64,000 bases of DNA from Bacteroidales bacterium (GTDB taxonomy: Bacteria > Bacteroidota > Bacteroidia > Bacteroidales > UBA10428), in assembly GCA_035299085.1 (NCBI GenBank), contig DATGXG010000025.1, positions 1 through 64,000 on the forward strand, given 5' to 3'. Below are positions 43,078-51,443 of the stretch, piece after piece. Position 1 is the first letter of the stretch. Every line of letters begins with the position of its first letter. The notes beneath the pieces are model-generated. The model was not told the origin of the DNA. It did no database searches and saw nothing but the letters and a program-made list of their open reading frames with translations. The position numbers were made by a program, and so were the translations under genes.

Positions 43078-43623
43078 ATGTCAGATGAAAAAATTACACC
43101 GGCTATCGCCACAAAATGGTTGAATAAAAAGGAATGGGCAGGAGGACTTGAAATATCGGTTCATAAATCGGTGGATGCCCTTGAGTTTTATCATCAGTAT
43201 GCCAGGAACAGGAAAGCGTGGGATAAGGCTTTTGCATGGCTGAAAGACACTGATCTGGAAACCATTGCTCCCGGAAAGTACAAAATAGATGGAGATAACG
43301 TTTATGCTTCAGTGGCTGAAGCGCCAACGAAAAATCCTGATGATGCCAAATGGGAAGCGCATAAAAAATATGCCGATATCCAGTATGTAATCTCCGGAGT
43401 GGAAGAAATGGGCATTGCACCTATTTCAAGAGCTGTAGCCATCGAACCGTTTAATGAATCAACCGACCTGGGATTCTATGAAATTCCGGAAGCCGACTGC
43501 AGGTATTACACGGCTGATTCGGAAGCCTTTTTTATTTTCTTTCCGCAGGATGCGCACAGGCCATGTATCCGTGTTAGCGGTTATGATGTGAATAAGAAGG
43601 TTGTAATTAAAGTATTGGTTTGA
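43078..43623 (+). CDS. YhcH/YjgK/YiaL family protein
   Basis: The 181-residue protein matches this cupin-like family (E. coli YhcH, EbgC): GKYKIDGDNVYASVAEAPTK, WEAHKKYADIQYVISG with the metal-binding histidine, and FFIFFPQDAHRPCI with the second. Members are thought to act on sugars or sugar acids such as sialic acid-derived compounds, or as anomerases. It has the conserved element copy 2 upstream. Confidence 0.85.
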   Translation: MSDEKITPAIATKWLNKKEWAGGLEISVHKSVDALEFYHQYARNRKAWDKAFAWLKDTDLETIAPGKYKIDGDNVYASVAEAPTKNPDDAKWEAHKKYADIQYVISGVEEMGIAPISRAVAIEPFNESTDLGFYEIPEADCRYYTADSEAFFIFFPQDAHRPCIRVSGYDVNKKVVIKVLV

Positions 43624-43687
43624 AAGCTTCGCTGTTTAAAGAAGAAGTTTGGTGTTTCCTGGCACTGGGCGTTTCGGAATTAGCGTT

Positions 43688-43866
43688 TAGACGAAGTCGG
43701 AGACTTCGCCTAGCATAGGGACTTCGCCTAGCATAGGTTTGAAGAAGAGTTTGAAAGAAGTTTAAGAATAGTTTTATTCAAACGATTTCATTTCAAACGA
43801 TTTCATTTCAAATGATTTCATTTCAAATGATTTCCATTCAAACGATCTTGTTCAAACAATTTCAAA
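43688..43866. repeat. ACGAAGTCGGAGACTTCG hairpins followed by TTCAAACGATTTCATT array
   Basis: 43688-43735 holds one full CGAAGTC-GGA-GACTTCG hairpin and a second partial ACTTCGCCTAGCATAGG copy. 43736-43866 holds about ten TTTGAA and TTCAAACGATTTCATT units, with a 14-16 bp period in the central part. It fills the gap between two convergent genes. Confidence 0.75.
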
Positions 43867-45354
43867 CTACTGCTTTTCAAGCATCGGATTCAGATACTGG
43901 ATCTTCTGTTTAAGCTCGAAATCATAGAGGGTGAGTATGCGTAAGCGGTAGTAAGATTCCCAGTAATTCTGGATGGAATAAATGTAATCGCGCTTGGCCG
44001 ATTCTCTTTCAGAAAGGGCAATGTTCAGGTCGGTTATACTGATCTCACCGCTTTGAAACCGTTTCAGCGCAATCAGGTACCCGTTTTCAGCCACTTTATC
44101 TGCTTCCTTTGCGGTGGCCAGCTGATCTTTCAGTAAACTGAACTGCTCAACCTGCACAATAATACTGCGTTCGAAATCTTCCCTGTCTCTTTCCACGTCG
44201 TAAATGACAAGCTCACGCTGTGATTCGGCAAGCTTAACGGTTGAGGCCGATCTTCCCCAGTCGAGTATCGGAATGCTCATGGATAGCTTGAGCGACCTTC
44301 CTCCTTCGGGATTTTCATATATTCCCTGGTAATCATAGGCAACGTTGGAAACCCCTACACTTCCTGAAAGTGTTGCACTCAGTCCTGTGCTTCTTTTAGC
44401 TTTTACAAGCTGACTGTTGGCCTCAATAACCCGGCGCTGAAATAACGGCGTCTCCTTCCTGTTTTCCTTGGCTTCAAGCAGCGCTTTTTCAGGATCAATC
44501 TCGAACAACAACATATCCAGCGGAATTGTCAACTCTATTTTCTGGTTCTGGTCGAGATTTACGTAGGATTTCAGTTCAAAATCCGCGTTGTTCAGTTCCA
44601 TGGTGGAGTTGCTGAGTGCCTTGCGGGCGTTCAGCACCGAAAGTTGGATCCGAGCATAGTCGTTTTCGGAAATCTTACCCAGCTGTTGTTTTGTTTGGGC
44701 AATCTTTAAATTGTCTTCGCTGTTTTTAAGATTGTTCGTGGCCAGGTTGAAATTGGTTTGTATGCGCAGGTATTTGAAAAACCGGCGGGTGGCTTCGAGG
44801 GATATTTCTTCAATCGACTGGTTAAATTGTTTCTGTGCTTCTTCATGAACCAGCGGTTCTGTTTTACGCTGCCATTTCATGTAATTGTAGGCGAAAATCG
44901 GCTGGTAAATGCCTATTTCATAAGGCGCTCCTGAAAATTTCACCTGGTGGTTGATAAAATCCTGGTTCCTGTACAAATCGGTACCGGCCCATATGTAAGT
45001 ACCCGTCTGGGCTATGGCCTGGTTAAGCGACAACTGCATGTTGGCATTGATCTGTGATTGAAAAACGAAATCAATGCTACCGTCATCGAGCGTTACCGCA
45101 TCAGGCCTGTGGAAATAATTGGGAAGATTGCCGCTGAGAACAAGTTGAGGCCTGAAGCTTGTCTTGAAATTTTTCCAGCGCCAGTAATAATTTACGTTTG
45201 TATTCTGTACATTCTTAACTGAAGCCGACTGGTTGACGGCCAGGTCAACTACATTCCGAAGGCTCAGTGTAATCCTTAAGGAGTCACTTTTCTGGCCTGA
45301 AGCAACTGAAACGGTCAGGAGAAGGGTAGTGAAAACACTGCAAAACCTGTTCAT
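43867..45354 (-). CDS. TolC-type outer membrane efflux channel
   Basis: The 495-residue protein has a signal peptide (MNRFCSVFTTLLLTVSVASG) and the OEP fold: LSLRNVVDLAVNQSASVKN, FSGAPYEIGIYQPIFAYN, and a second-half SIPILDWGRSASTV. It is a paralogue of the channel at 21438-22913 (same YYRLRILTLYDFE ending). It overlaps nothing but lies 3 bp after the adaptor gene, so the two are an operon. No inner-membrane pump is encoded with them. Confidence 0.87.
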   Translation of the reverse strand: MNRFCSVFTTLLLTVSVASGQKSDSLRITLSLRNVVDLAVNQSASVKNVQNTNVNYYWRWKNFKTSFRPQLVLSGNLPNYFHRPDAVTLDDGSIDFVFQSQINANMQLSLNQAIAQTGTYIWAGTDLYRNQDFINHQVKFSGAPYEIGIYQPIFAYNYMKWQRKTEPLVHEEAQKQFNQSIEEISLEATRRFFKYLRIQTNFNLATNNLKNSEDNLKIAQTKQQLGKISENDYARIQLSVLNARKALSNSTMELNNADFELKSYVNLDQNQKIELTIPLDMLLFEIDPEKALLEAKENRKETPLFQRRVIEANSQLVKAKRSTGLSATLSGSVGVSNVAYDYQGIYENPEGGRSLKLSMSIPILDWGRSASTVKLAESQRELVIYDVERDREDFERSIIVQVEQFSLLKDQLATAKEADKVAENGYLIALKRFQSGEISITDLNIALSERESAKRDYIYSIQNYWESYYRLRILTLYDFELKQKIQYLNPMLEKQ

Positions 45355-45357
45355 CTT

Positions 45358-46575
45358 TTACAGCTCGTTAAAATCAATTTCTTTTCTGTGCCTGAAGGGT
45401 GCTACATCAGATATGATGACGCGATCTCCGGGTTTAAGGCCTGAAAGGACCTCAATGTAATCGCTTCCTGTCAGACCCGTTTCAACGCGGGTTTTAATGG
45501 CCTTATTGCCCCTTACCACATAAACGTCCTGTTGCTTGTTTTTATTGAATGCCGGTCCTTTCTCAATCCGCAGCACGCTGTCTTTCTGATGGGTTACAAT
45601 CATCAGGTCAACTTCCATGTTGGGTATCAGTTTTTTGAAATTGCTGTAATCGAGAAATACATCGAAATTTATTTTCTTATCGGTCAATACAGGTGATACG
45701 CTGCCAATTTTACCCTTCAGCCGGGCATTTTCAACAATGGCGAAAACTTCGCCCCCTGTTTTCAAGTCATCAACAAATTTATTATCAACGGAGCACCTGA
45801 TTTTATAATTCGAAAGGTCGGACATTCTTACAAGCAACTTATCCTTCTCCACCTTTTCGCCTTCATTACCACTTATGCTTAACAGGATGCCGGTTGAAGA
45901 AGCTTTAATATTCATCTGTTGAAGCAGGTCAAGCTTTGTCTGCAAATCCTTACGCCGCATTTCGATCTGCAGCAGAAGCCCGTTTTCATCCGCTTCAAGC
46001 TGTTTCAAACGAATCGAATTCTTTTCCTGTGTTGTTTTCAGGTCTTTTTCTGCCAGCACCAGTTCCTGTTTGGTTTGCTCGAATAAGGCAGGCGAAATTC
46101 CTCCCACTTTCAACAGTTGCTCCTGGTCGGCTATCTCTGTTTTGAGCGAAGTGATCTTCAGGTTTTTCACTTCCACATTGTAATCCAGATCTACCCTTAC
46201 GCTTCGGGCATTCAGCCTGTTCTTCTGCAGGTCGTTTTCCATAATCCCCAGCTGATCTTTCAGCGATTCGATCTCCTGCTGAATGTTTTTGGTATCCAGT
46301 GCCATGATCATATCTCCCTTTGAAACATGGCTGCCCGGAGCAAGGTAAATCTTCGAAATGATGCTTGCCGAAGGACTCAGCAACAATACCTCATTTTTCG
46401 GATTAACGATTCCTGAAGCAGGTACGGAAGTGAAGACAGGACCATAATCTACAATTGATGTTTTATATTGACCCGGAGAAATCGACGAAGGGATCAGAAA
46501 CCGGTAAACGAGATAAAAAGCGAGAAAGATAAAAACAAGAAGAAGGACAATCAATGCTGATCTTTTTTTGCTCAT
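45358..46575 (-). CDS. HlyD-family efflux adaptor
   Basis: The 405-residue protein has one N-terminal membrane helix (LIVLLLVFIFLAFYLVYRF), a lipoyl half-motif (ISKIYLAPGSHVSKGDMIMALD), a long coiled-coil hairpin of about 120 residues (95-215), the second half-motif (IKASSTGILLSISGNEGEKVEKD) and a C-terminal LKPGDRVIISD. The long hairpin is more like MacA-type adaptors of ABC exporters than RND adaptors. It would pair with the adjacent TolC-type channel and an unlinked pump. Confidence 0.85.
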   Translation of the reverse strand: MSKKRSALIVLLLVFIFLAFYLVYRFLIPSSISPGQYKTSIVDYGPVFTSVPASGIVNPKNEVLLLSPSASIISKIYLAPGSHVSKGDMIMALDTKNIQQEIESLKDQLGIMENDLQKNRLNARSVRVDLDYNVEVKNLKITSLKTEIADQEQLLKVGGISPALFEQTKQELVLAEKDLKTTQEKNSIRLKQLEADENGLLLQIEMRRKDLQTKLDLLQQMNIKASSTGILLSISGNEGEKVEKDKLLVRMSDLSNYKIRCSVDNKFVDDLKTGGEVFAIVENARLKGKIGSVSPVLTDKKINFDVFLDYSNFKKLIPNMEVDLMIVTHQKDSVLRIEKGPAFNKNKQQDVYVVRGNKAIKTRVETGLTGSDYIEVLSGLKPGDRVIISDVAPFRHRKEIDFNEL

Positions 46576-46683
46576 GGTGATAAATTAAATACAGGCGGTT
46601 GTCAAACCGGATTAGATGGGCTCACAAAAATAACATTTCAGTCGATTTTTTCAAATAAAATGCCGGTGTTCTGAATCAGCCAT

Positions 46684-47331
46684 CTATACCAAATCGCCTA
46701 CTATTTTCTTTCCATGGAATTCCCGGGCGGGAATAATCCTGCTTAGTTCATTGATATTCTCAAAAGTAACTTTTCCGGCTACCACTACAGCAACCTTTTC
46801 ACGGGCTATCTCCACGAGCTTTTTTAATGTGCCGGCTCCTTCGGCCGCCGTTTCAGCGCCTCCTGAGGTGAGCACTCTGGTGATCAGTCCTGAACAACAT
46901 AATTTGGTAAATTCACTTTCAATATCAGCGGTTACATCAATGGCTTTATGAAAAGTTACCTGCATATCGCCGGCCTTTTTAAGTAATTCCGACAGGGTAT
47001 TCAGATCCACTTCATTCTTTGAATTGAGAATTCCTATGGCTATGCCGTCGACACCGGCGTCACGGAAGGCTTCAATATCATAGGACATGTTTTCAATTTC
47101 CCTGGGACTATATACAAAATCGCCGCCCCTGGGTCTGATCATGGCTACAATGGGAATGCGCATGTATTTTTTACACATTTTTATTGTTCCTATCGACGGA
47201 GTTGTTCCGCCAACCGCAAGGTTTTCACATAATTCGATCCGTCCGGCCCCTGCTTTTTCTGCCCCGTATGCCTGGATGAATCCTTCAACACATGCTTCCT
47301 TTATTATCGAAATGGAATGGGATGTATTCAT
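46684..47331 (-). CDS. cutC: CutC family protein
   Basis: The 215-residue protein has the CutC TIM-barrel motifs: AGRIELCENLAVGGTTPS near the start, IPIVAMIRPRGGDFVYS, and FHKAIDVT with SGGAETAAEG towards the end. CutC has been called a copper homeostasis protein, but its role is doubtful. The protein is slightly shorter than the E. coli form (~248). The next gene on the same strand (folC) starts only after a 33-bp gap. Confidence 0.88.
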   Translation of the reverse strand: MNTSHSISIIKEACVEGFIQAYGAEKAGAGRIELCENLAVGGTTPSIGTIKMCKKYMRIPIVAMIRPRGGDFVYSPREIENMSYDIEAFRDAGVDGIAIGILNSKNEVDLNTLSELLKKAGDMQVTFHKAIDVTADIESEFTKLCCSGLITRVLTSGGAETAAEGAGTLKKLVEIAREKVAVVVAGKVTFENINELSRIIPAREFHGKKIVGDLV

Positions 47332-47364
47332 AGTACAGTTTCACAACAATTAAGCACTCCGAAA

Positions 47365-48690
47365 TTAATCGATTTCACCCAATGTGGTAAGTTTACCAAA
47401 ATATTCAAGGAAATCGGCTACAAGGAAATTGCTTCCCGTAATCATTACCAGGTCATCGCGACCGGCCTCCTGTTTCGCCTTTTCAAAGGCTTCTTTTACC
47501 GTGCTAAAACTTTTTCCTATTAGACCTGATTTTTCTGCAAGCTTCGCCAGATCTGTTTCATTCATAGTCCTGGGAACGGATAACCGGGTAAAATAATACT
47601 CGGCTCCAACGGGTAAATAATTCAGAATACCCAGAATATCCTTATCATTCACAAAGCCCAGCAACAGGTGGAGTTTTTTGTATGGTGTTTCTTTCACTTG
47701 CTGCATCACAACCCTGATGCCTTCGGTGTTGTGTGCCGTATCACAGATCACCAGGGGATTCGCCGAAATGATCTGCCATCTTCCGGACAGGCCTGTGTTT
47801 TTTACCACATTGCGGATACCCGCATATACATGTTCTTTTGAAACCGGAAGTTCCCTGCTGATCTGATCTATCGCCGTAAGCACGGTTACCGTGTTTTTCC
47901 GCTGGTAATGACCCATGAGCGCGGACTTGAGGTTTGGGTAAATTACATCACCATTGTGGTGTATATTGAATACCTGGTAGCCGTCGGTTGTACGCATACT
48001 GTAATCGATACCATAGGTCTGGTCGGCCACCACCATAGGCGCCTCAAGTCTTTCAGAAAAACCGCTGAATACCGGAATTGTCTCGGGCTGTGTTTCCCCG
48101 ATCACAACCGGTGTGTGTTTCTTAATGATTCCTGCTTTTTCGGCTGCTATTTTCTCCAGCGTATCGCCAAGGATTTCAGTATGATCCTTTCCGATATTGG
48201 TAATTATTGAAACCAGGGGTTGTATGATGTTGGTGGCATCAAGTCTTCCCCCGAGTCCAACTTCAATTACAGCCACATCCACGTGATTCTGCAGAAAATA
48301 TTCAAAAGCCATGAACACCGAAATCTCAAAAAAAGACGGATCGAACGTTTCAAAATACGACTTGTGGTTTGAAATAAATTCGGCAACAAAGTGTTTTGTG
48401 ATCATTTTACCGTTCACCCGGATCCTTTCCCTGAAATCAACCAGGTGGGGCGATGTATATAATCCGACCCTCATCCCTGCTTCCTGCAGAATCGAAGCGA
48501 GCATATGAGAAACGGATCCCTTTCCGTTGGTGCCTGCAATATGAATGGTCCTGAACTTCCTGTGCGGATGACCGAAGTATTCATCGAGCATCAGCGTGTT
48601 ATCCAATCCTGTCCGGTAAGCTAGCTTCCCGATACGCTGGTACATCGGAAGCTGGTTCATTATATAAGAAAGCGTGCTGTCGTAATTCAT
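47365..48690 (-). CDS. folC: folylpolyglutamate synthase / dihydrofolate synthase
   Basis: The start at 48690 (MNYDSTLSYIMNQLPMYQRIG) gives 441 residues and the normal Mur-ligase-like N-terminus; the frame is open upstream to 49038 only because of overlap with the nitroreductase gene. The ATP loop HIAGTNGKGSVSHMLASIL, the FRERIRVNG segment and the SLGGRLDATNI-like VGLGGRLDATNI are present, with HNTEGIRVV in the C-terminal domain. The enzyme adds glutamate to folates. It starts 4 bp after the nitroreductase stop codon. Confidence 0.92.
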   Translation of the reverse strand: MNYDSTLSYIMNQLPMYQRIGKLAYRTGLDNTLMLDEYFGHPHRKFRTIHIAGTNGKGSVSHMLASILQEAGMRVGLYTSPHLVDFRERIRVNGKMITKHFVAEFISNHKSYFETFDPSFFEISVFMAFEYFLQNHVDVAVIEVGLGGRLDATNIIQPLVSIITNIGKDHTEILGDTLEKIAAEKAGIIKKHTPVVIGETQPETIPVFSGFSERLEAPMVVADQTYGIDYSMRTTDGYQVFNIHHNGDVIYPNLKSALMGHYQRKNTVTVLTAIDQISRELPVSKEHVYAGIRNVVKNTGLSGRWQIISANPLVICDTAHNTEGIRVVMQQVKETPYKKLHLLLGFVNDKDILGILNYLPVGAEYYFTRLSVPRTMNETDLAKLAEKSGLIGKSFSTVKEAFEKAKQEAGRDDLVMITGSNFLVADFLEYFGKLTTLGEID

Positions 48691-48694
48691 CAGG

Positions 48695-49204
48695 TCACCA
48701 TTTTTCACTGTGTATCCGTGATTCATTGTACCGGCCGGGGTGAATTTTCTTTTCACCCGGATATCCGACCGATATGATTGAAAAACCTTTGATATGTGCC
48801 GGAAGTTCAAATATTTTCTGAATTGCTTCCATCCGTTGTTGCCTGGGGTAAATCCCCACCCACACGGCACCCAGTCCCATAGCATGTGCAGCCAGTAAAA
48901 TATTCTGTGTGGCAGCCGAGCAATCCACAGGTCCATAGCCCGTATCGTGCTGCAAATTTTCGTCCCAGCATACCAGGATGGCGACAGATGCGTTTGATAA
49001 CATAGATGCATTGGGGTGAACCTGTATAATGTTGTCAATCACCCCACGGTCGCGAAAAACAATAAAATGCCAGGGTTGTTTATTTACGGCTGAAGGTGCA
49101 TACATCGCGCATTCCAGGAGCTTATTCACCTGGTCGTCCGTTACCGGTTCTGATGTGTATTTTCGGATACTGCGGCGTGTGAGAATGGCTTCCAGTGCAT
49201 CCAT
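48695..49204 (-). CDS. nitroreductase family protein
   Basis: The ATG at 49204 gives 169 residues; the longer frame has an unlikely hydrophobic extension. The FMN-binding start RRSIRKYTSEPVTDDQVNKLL, APSAVNKQPWHF and the GLGAVWVGIYP segment are typical of the small nitroreductase group that uses NAD(P)H and FMN. It is the first gene of a short operon with folC and cutC on the minus strand. Confidence 0.88.
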   Translation of the reverse strand: MDALEAILTRRSIRKYTSEPVTDDQVNKLLECAMYAPSAVNKQPWHFIVFRDRGVIDNIIQVHPNASMLSNASVAILVCWDENLQHDTGYGPVDCSAATQNILLAAHAMGLGAVWVGIYPRQQRMEAIQKIFELPAHIKGFSIISVGYPGEKKIHPGRYNESRIHSEKW

Positions 49205-49521
49205 ATGTGAGTGTTGATAATTATTAATAAAGCAATACGGTGAAGTTGTGAAAAAAAGATAGTTTAAGGTCACAAATTTAAAAAAAAGATGCAGGATGGT
49301 GGATAGCAAAAGCTCGTCATTGCGAGCACCGGTTCATACAGTGCGAAGCAATCTGCCGGAACAGGCAGGGCGATGCAAAGACAATCTTATAGATGGTGGT
49401 TGTTGTCGAAGCTCTTCCTGTGCGGGCAGATTGCTTCGTCGCGTCACATCTTTCAATAATCAAAAATATTTCTGGCTCCTCGCAATGACGGTGCTAACAG
49501 ACTAAAGACTAACAGACTACT
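49205..49521. other. intergenic region with facing copies of the CGTCATTGCGAG repeat
   Basis: CGTCATTGCGAG with GCGAAGCAATCTGCC (49316-49356) faces a second unit GCAGATTGCTTCGTCGC ... GCTCCTCGCAATGACGG (49425-49493), so the region can fold back on itself. The divergent promoters of the nitroreductase and phoH genes must lie here but were not identified. Confidence 0.6.
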
Positions 49522-50853
49522 ATGGCTCTAAAAAAGAAAAAAGTTTTCGTTCTTGATACGAATGTGTTGTTGCATGATTACAAATGCATTTACAATTTCC
49601 AGGAAAACAATGTCATCATTCCCATTACGGTTCTTGAGGAACTCGATAAGTTCAAAAAGGGGAATGACATTATCAATTACCATGCAAGGGAGTTTACCCG
49701 TGAACTCGACAAGCTGTCGGGCGACAATCTTTTCAACGGCGGTGTTGCGCTGGGAAAGGGACTCGGAAAGCTGAGCATTGAAACCGGCAAGCCTTTTTCC
49801 ACTGCCGTTCAGATGTCATTTCCTGAGAATACCCCCGATCACCGGATTTTAGCCATTGCCGAGCATGTATACAGGAATAATCCCGATAAGTGCGTGGTAT
49901 TTATCAGCAAGGATATCAACCTGCGCATGAAAGCCAAATCAATAGGCATTATGGCGCAGGATTATGAGAATGACAAGGTCAGGAATATCGATGAGATTTA
50001 CAGGAGTGTGAGCACAATGGACAACCTGGATGACCAGCTGATCATGAAAATGTATGAAAGCACTGAAGGGATCCCGGTTAATGATTTCAAACTTCCTGTT
50101 GTCCCCACGGCCAACCAGTATTTTATTTTTAAGGGCAACTCATCGAGCGCACTGGCTCACTTCAACCCGAAAACAGGACTGATGAACCGGGTTGTAAAGC
50201 AGAAAACGTATGGCATCGAGCCGCGCAACGCTGAACAGACGTTCGCCCTCGACGCGTTGCTTAATGAGGAAATACAGCTTGTCTCACTCACCGGTAAAGC
50301 CGGAACGGGCAAAACACTGCTTGCCCTGGCAGCGGCTTTGCAGCAACGCCAGGAATACACCCAGATCTTCCTTGCCAGGCCGATTGTCCCTCTTGCCAAC
50401 CGTGATATCGGTTTTCTTCCGGGAGACATTAAAGAGAAAATTGGTCCTTACATGCTCCCGTTATTCGATAACCTGGATGTGATCAAAAACAAGTTTGCCC
50501 AGACCAGCAAGGAATTTCAGAAAATAGAGGAAATGCTGAAGACGGAGAAGCTGATTATTACACCATTGGCTTACATCAGGGGGAGAAGCCTTTCAAGGAT
50601 CTTCTTCATCGTCGACGAAGCACAGAACCTTACCCCCCATGAGATAAAAACAATTATCACCCGCGCGGGAGAAGGAACAAAGATGGTTTTCACGGGTGAT
50701 ATCGAGCAGATCGATTCACCTTACCTGGATGAGAAATCGAACGGGCTCAGCTATCTTACAGATAAATTGCTGGGACAGGAATTATTTGCCCATGTGAACC
50801 TGGTTAAGGGTGAACGCAGTTACCTGGCCGAACTGGCAAGCCACCTGCTATAG
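49522..50853 (+). CDS. PhoH family ATPase with N-terminal PIN domain
   Basis: The 443-residue protein joins a PIN domain (FVLDTNVLLHDYKCI ... ITVLEELDKFK ... VFISKDINLRMKA, residues about 5-150, with conserved acidic residues) to a PhoH ATPase (Walker A TGKAGTGKTLLAL near 257, Walker B RIFFIVDEAQNLTP near 355). This is the PhoH2/YlaK type, thought to be an RNA helicase-nuclease. The start at 49522 is the only sensible one. Confidence 0.92.
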   Translation: MALKKKKVFVLDTNVLLHDYKCIYNFQENNVIIPITVLEELDKFKKGNDIINYHAREFTRELDKLSGDNLFNGGVALGKGLGKLSIETGKPFSTAVQMSFPENTPDHRILAIAEHVYRNNPDKCVVFISKDINLRMKAKSIGIMAQDYENDKVRNIDEIYRSVSTMDNLDDQLIMKMYESTEGIPVNDFKLPVVPTANQYFIFKGNSSSALAHFNPKTGLMNRVVKQKTYGIEPRNAEQTFALDALLNEEIQLVSLTGKAGTGKTLLALAAALQQRQEYTQIFLARPIVPLANRDIGFLPGDIKEKIGPYMLPLFDNLDVIKNKFAQTSKEFQKIEEMLKTEKLIITPLAYIRGRSLSRIFFIVDEAQNLTPHEIKTIITRAGEGTKMVFTGDIEQIDSPYLDEKSNGLSYLTDKLLGQELFAHVNLVKGERSYLAELASHLL

Positions 50854-50918
50854 CCCATTTTTTTGGAGCAAGTGTTAAAATGAATTACATTTGCAGACTT
50901 TAATACAGCGATTTATTA

Positions 50919-51419
50919 ATGAAGCATTTGAAAGTGTTGCATGTTGTCAGGCATGCCAAGTCTTCCTGGGATTATGACGGAACAGCGGATATTGACCGGA
51001 CGCTGAAATCGAAAGGCATACGGAGCGCATATGAGATCGCCAGGAAATTGAAGTTATCGAACCTTATACCCGAAAGAATCATTTCAAGTCCGGCCAACAG
51101 GGCTCTTCATACGGCTGTAATATTTGCCAGGGTTTTTGAATATCCCCTGACTGAGTTGAAAGTTAATGCCATGTTATACGAGTCTTCTGCTTCCAAAATC
51201 CAGGATATGATACGGTCTCTCGATGATGATTGCAGGTCGGTGATGATCTTCGGCCATAATCCCGATCTGACCGATCTGGTGAATGCTTTTGTCAAAACAC
51301 CGTTGGAACTTCCCACTGCAGGAGCCGTATCGCTGAAATTCAATGTATCAGCCTGGGCTGAAATTGATCGTAACAAGCTGGAAAAATCAATAATAAATTT
51401 TCCCAGCAAAGATGAATAA
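50919..51419 (+). CDS. SixA-like histidine phosphatase
   Basis: The 166-residue protein has the histidine phosphatase core: VVRHAKSSWDY (catalytic RHA) near residue 10, ISSPANRALHTA with the second arginine, and MIFGHNPDLT with the second histidine. E. coli SixA removes phosphate from phosphohistidine proteins. It lies 65 bp after phoH and 24 bp before ppk1, in what is probably one operon. Confidence 0.85.
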   Translation: MKHLKVLHVVRHAKSSWDYDGTADIDRTLKSKGIRSAYEIARKLKLSNLIPERIISSPANRALHTAVIFARVFEYPLTELKVNAMLYESSASKIQDMIRSLDDDCRSVMIFGHNPDLTDLVNAFVKTPLELPTAGAVSLKFNVSAWAEIDRNKLEKSIINFPSKDE

Positions 51420-51443
51420 CGTGCGTATCTGAATTCTATCACT

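Noticed and set aside
47365..49038. Long 557-codon frame for folC
   Set aside because: The first 116 codons overlap the nitroreductase gene in another frame and lack Mur-ligase features; the family start fits at 48690.
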